A DNA stretch of 64,000 nucleotides, taken from the NCBI GenBank assembly GCA_028622995.1, contig JAJQJQ010000010.1:2604001-2668000 (forward strand), given 5' to 3'. Positions 60,162-64,000 of this stretch are shown piece by piece. A program made the translations under genes and the position numbers. Numbering within the stretch: position 1 is the first letter of the stretch; every line of letters starts with the position of its first letter. The notes under the pieces are model-generated. The model saw only the letters and a list, made by a program, of their open reading frames with translations, had not been told where the DNA came from and searched no databases. This DNA is from Panagrolaimus kolymaensis. Its lineage: Eukaryota; Nematoda; Chromadorea; Rhabditida; Panagrolaimidae.

Positions 60162-63100
60162 GAAAAATTGCTAATGAACGATTAAAATCCAAAAATTTGT
60201 TGCAAAAACAAGGCAAAGAAAGGAAGAAAAACTACACCTGTCATTATAAAACATCTTAGAAGAAAATTTCATATATATTTTTTTATTCGCCTCACTGCTT
60301 CATCTGATTGATTCTTCTTACTTAAGTCGATCTTTTTTTCTTTTACCTAACTATCGCATATTCACTTCATTTTACCGTAAAATATTAAAAAAAAGGGCCC
60401 ATAATCTAACCGCTACCGAAAAATATCCATCTATGATAAGGGTTGAGAAAAGAGGCCGCCATTTTTAGGGGTCATTTATTTTATGACTTTTATTTGCTGA
60501 TCAGTGATAGAGAAATAAAACAAAAAACAAAAAATGGTTGAAAACAAAAAGAAATTAGAAAAAGAAAAGAAAGCTCAGAAAATGTGAAACAAGTTTGAAA
60601 TAAAAAAGTTCATGACTCAGGTTTCAAACTTTGCCATGTAAAGCAATACTCCAATATTGGAAATTCTCTAAAGGCATCACTTTTATTTCTCTCAAAATAT
60701 ATCATCATTTTCCCCTTAAAAGCGTTATTACTTTTGACACTCAAAACAAGAATGTTTATACAAACGAAAAAAAGATTTTCATGTTGCGTCGTAAAAAATG
60801 AAATGAGTTATGGCCAAAAAAAACTCAAGAGTAGCTCAAAAGAATAATATCTTGAGTTGAGAGAATATTATTGTGTGTGAAACATGGCTCTAAGAGATAC
60901 TTTTCGCTGATATCATTATGGCCCGCCGCGCGTAAGATGTCAACACCTTCAAAATATATTCAATAAGGATGGTTTTACCATTTGACAAATGACTTTTAGA
61001 GCTTTTGTGGCGGCAACTCATTTTCAGCCTAGGATATCACACAAAAGCAATAAATGAATGAATGAATGTATATGTAAGAATTAGTTTTTCTTCTTTAAAC
61101 AAATATAACAATGCCATTTATGTTATTTTCATTGCAAGGCTAAAGTGGAGGATTTTTTTTAATTTTGCGCAAATTTGTTGTATTTCAAGCTTTAAAACAA
61201 GAAAAGCCAAGAAAAAAAGCTTAAGCATCTTCGGCTTATTGCCTTTTAGCGTAAACAAAAGCCATGAAAAATGAAAAAATGTTGCAATTTGGCCATCTTT
61301 TAAAAATTTAGAGAAAATGGCCATTATTGTATAAAACAAAACAATGTTTAAAATAAAAGAAAAAGATTTTTTTATGTATGATGCAAAAAAATAATGAAAC
61401 AAATACATACACACATGAACGTCACGGTAATAAATAACTTTGCGGATCGAGTTTTAAAAACAACGACAGTTGGAGAGAGATAGAACTGACAACAACAACA
61501 ATACTACCATACCATCTGCTGTCGTTAAGAAGCGTATACAAAAAAAAATAATGAAAAAAAGTTAAAATTTATGATCAACGGTAAGCAAAAGCGACAAGTG
61601 AATAAATCGGGTGGCCGCATTCATGAAAAATAAATGCAAGGACAAAAGTTGCAGACAATCAAAAAAATATTTTATTTATGATATAAAAAAACTTAAAAAG
61701 CAAAATCATCAAAAAAATCCCAAAAAGCAAAAGTAATAATAAAAACTACCCCTTTGGGCGATTTAGATTGACTTTCTCACGCTCTCATCATATTGCTGCT
61801 GTTGTTGATGCCCCCTGTCACCATATGTTTCATTTTTCGCCCCATCTCATCATACTTTTTCGCGGTGGAGCTTCCCAAAAACTAATGTTCACTTTCTTCG
61901 ACTTTGTTTTCTTTTTTCACTTAAGTGCGCAAAGTGCCAGTCGCGAATAAACGAAATGAATGAAACAATCTTTTTTACACCATCACCCGAAACCACGATG
62001 AAAGTCTTCATCTTTTTATAGCGAACACTTTTTGGAACGCTTTCGTTTTTCTGGAGGGCAATACATTGTTAATCATGTTGATTGCATGAAAAATAAAAAA
62101 ATAAAAGAAAGCAAAAGCTAAACAACAATTGTCGGAGGATGTTGGATTTTTTTATTCTTTTCGTTGACCTACAACTTTCTTCAAAAAAGACAAGAAGAAG
62201 AAAAAGAAATTGGCAATTTTAAGAGTCAATTCAATGAAAATAATGGAAAATATCTTTCTTTAGCTGGTGCAAGATGGCCATTTTTTTCATTCACATAAAA
62301 TAAAATAAAACAATGCCACAACCGGTAATGGCATTAACGAGTCAAATTGAGACCACCCAGGAAGTTGGAAGACTTTGGTCGAACTTTTCTTCCTTTTCAC
62401 GAAGTAAAAAACGGCTAAAAGACCATAGCAATTAACGGAAAGAAAAAGTTTTATTTTGGTCTAAAACTATTCTTACTAAATTTAATGATATTCTCAGGAA
62501 ACTCACTAACCCGAAAAAAGTGTATACTTCAAAAAAATTAAAGTCAAAAAGCCAAAAAAAATAATAAGATGCATCTTTGAAGGATGAGTGACAGTTTTAA
62601 AAAGCTGCAGTATTCTGAGATGGATACCTCCAAAAAAAGTATAATTGGATTACACGCACACAAATTATGTTTGAAAAGAGAAAAAAAAATATATAGAAGA
62701 AGAGAAAAGTGAATCTCAGCGCTGCTTGTAAAAAAAATATATATTTATAAACAAACAAAAAAAACCGGCACTGCCTTTAGCAATTTTTAGCCTTAAATGT
62801 GTCTCTTCTTGTTCAACTTTACATAATCATGTTAAAGATATAACAGGAATATATTTTAAAATCAAGAAATATTAAAATAGAAAAGGCGACCAAAAATAGT
62901 AAAAATAAAACAATACAGAAAATCTAACCCAAAAACAAAAGTCAAAAAAAGATATTAGTAAAACACAATGTCGGGGACATTAGTTTGAAACAAAAGCGAG
63001 CGTTAATATTCCAAGCTTTGGGAATGCAACCCCATTCTTCTCTTCAAAAGGATCAAAATAACAAAAGTGAAAAGGTGCGCGAAAATGGCATAAATTGAGC

Positions 63101-64000
63101 CAAACAAAAAATCTTAAACAAAGGGTGAAAAAAAGCCGCCGTTTTTTCTTGTCTTTGACTTTTATTGTTAAAAGCCGATCGGCACGCGTTTTTTTGATTT
63201 GATGTAAGCAGCAGAAGTAGCAACAGAAAATGACAAAAGATACGGGAAAAATGAAAAAGCTTCTGTTTTTGGTTGTATTTATTTGAAAAGATTAATCTAA
63301 CTAAAGTCAAAGAAAGGAAATGAAAAGGAAAAAAGGAGTCTCAACAGGGGGATGATAAATGAATGAATACGATTTCAAGCTTTAAAAAAAGAAATGGAAA
63401 CAAATTGGCAAAATTTGCATCTTAGCGGCTCTCTTCTTTGCTTTTTTTTATTTCAAGAAGCCAAGCAAAAAAATAATGGCGCGGTGGTGGTTGTAACACA
63501 GGAAAATAGTGGCGCGGCGGTGGTGCAAATACATGCATCAGAAATAGACTATTCCTACTACTTGATGTAAGGTTAAGTACTTATGCCGCCTTTCTCTTCC
63601 TTTTTGCGCCAAAAACATCATGGCTGTTGACAAATTAAAGAAAAAAACATTGGTTTAATTAAAGTATTCTCATTAAAAAAGACCTCTATTGTTTTTTCCG
63701 TTTTTGATGTATATTTATTAGAGCTCAAAGTGGCAAATTCGTTAGATAAGAAGTTAAAAAATGTGAGAAGTGTATAGTAGAAGAGGAGGACATGTCACCT
63801 CACCTCAAAAAGTAAAAAATAATACTGGAATCAAAAATGCATTAAGATTAGAAAAAAAATCCTAAATGTATTTGTATAAAAACGATGCAAAAAAAAAGTA
63901 AAAGAAAATAAATCTAACTTTCACTCATTTTTTAAGCCATTCATAGTTAGTCGGTTTATTTAAAAATAACTGATAAAATTGAAATCTAAAGGCGACGACG

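Larger units (their letters stand above)
59037..64000. promoter_or_regulatory. 5 kb upstream of plexin, no gene recognised
   Basis: No convincing exon on either strand; open frames are short and Lys/Phe-rich. An acceptor (attactttttcag) lies about 10 nt upstream of the plexin ATG, and a donor-like site (GCCGAA then gtaaat) at 59215. Together with the G+C-rich block 59281-59375 they suggest a leader exon and promoter. G+C patches also occur near 63476-63540. Confidence 0.4.

Noticed and set aside
1..64000. Search by eye for tRNA, rRNA, spliced-leader RNA genes, transposons and CRISPR arrays
   Set aside because: No convincing cloverleaf, terminal inverted repeats, reverse transcriptase or transposase motif was found; a tRNAscan and repeat search would be needed to be sure.

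Overview
This window looks like genomic DNA from a nematode. The evidence is a cuticle collagen with the RxxR/Gly-X-Y/Cys layout, an LAD-2-type L1CAM, an EDEM-1-type mannosidase, a Vax/ceh-5 homeodomain gene, a ShKT secreted protein, and introns that are mostly 45-55 nt with gtaag donors and tttcag/tttttag acceptors. Many pyrimidine-plus-AG acceptors sit just before start codons, as expected if mRNAs are trans-spliced, but no spliced-leader gene is present to prove it. The DNA is A+T-rich by eye, with long pyrimidine or purine runs and low-complexity intergenic stretches of up to 5 kb. I cannot place the species. No transposon, CRISPR array, rRNA or convincing tRNA was seen.

Layout. The first 13 kb hold the 3' end of one gene, a divergent SLC2/GLUT-like transporter (+), a small secreted Cys protein (-), a Vax homeobox gene (+), a secreted Gly/Tyr-rich protein (-), a cuticle collagen (+), and two consecutive GDNF-receptor-alpha-like genes (-). 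From 16.4 to 28.8 kb two tandem paralogs encode Mesh-type NIDO-AMOP-VWD-Sushi single-pass membrane proteins (+). From 29.3 to 36.3 kb lie a Thr/Ser/Gly mucin (+) and a very large Ser/Pro-rich secreted protein (+). Next come a Gly/Tyr-rich ShKT protein and a possible small peptide precursor (both -), a short TFIIS that lacks domain I (+), and EDEM-1 (+). From 45.6 to 59.0 kb a LAD-2-like L1CAM (+) and a full-length plexin (-) converge tail to tail. The last 5 kb are non-coding as far as I can see and probably include plexin upstream control DNA.

Gene models were built by joining exons by hand. For nearly all of them the reading frame closes exactly across every intron, which is strong internal support. 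Themes: extracellular matrix and apical surface (collagen, mucin, Ser/Pro-rich and Gly/Tyr-rich proteins, Mesh pair), neuronal guidance and receptors (LAD-2, plexin, GFR-alpha-like pair, Vax), and housekeeping (EDEM, TFIIS, transporter). The most notable points are the physical linkage of LAD-2 and a plexin (known functional partners in C. elegans), the GFR-alpha pair, a putative two-way promoter with GC-rich leader exons at 14.8-15.5 kb, a possible Cys-loop neuropeptide gene, and GC-rich perfect hairpins upstream of plexin.
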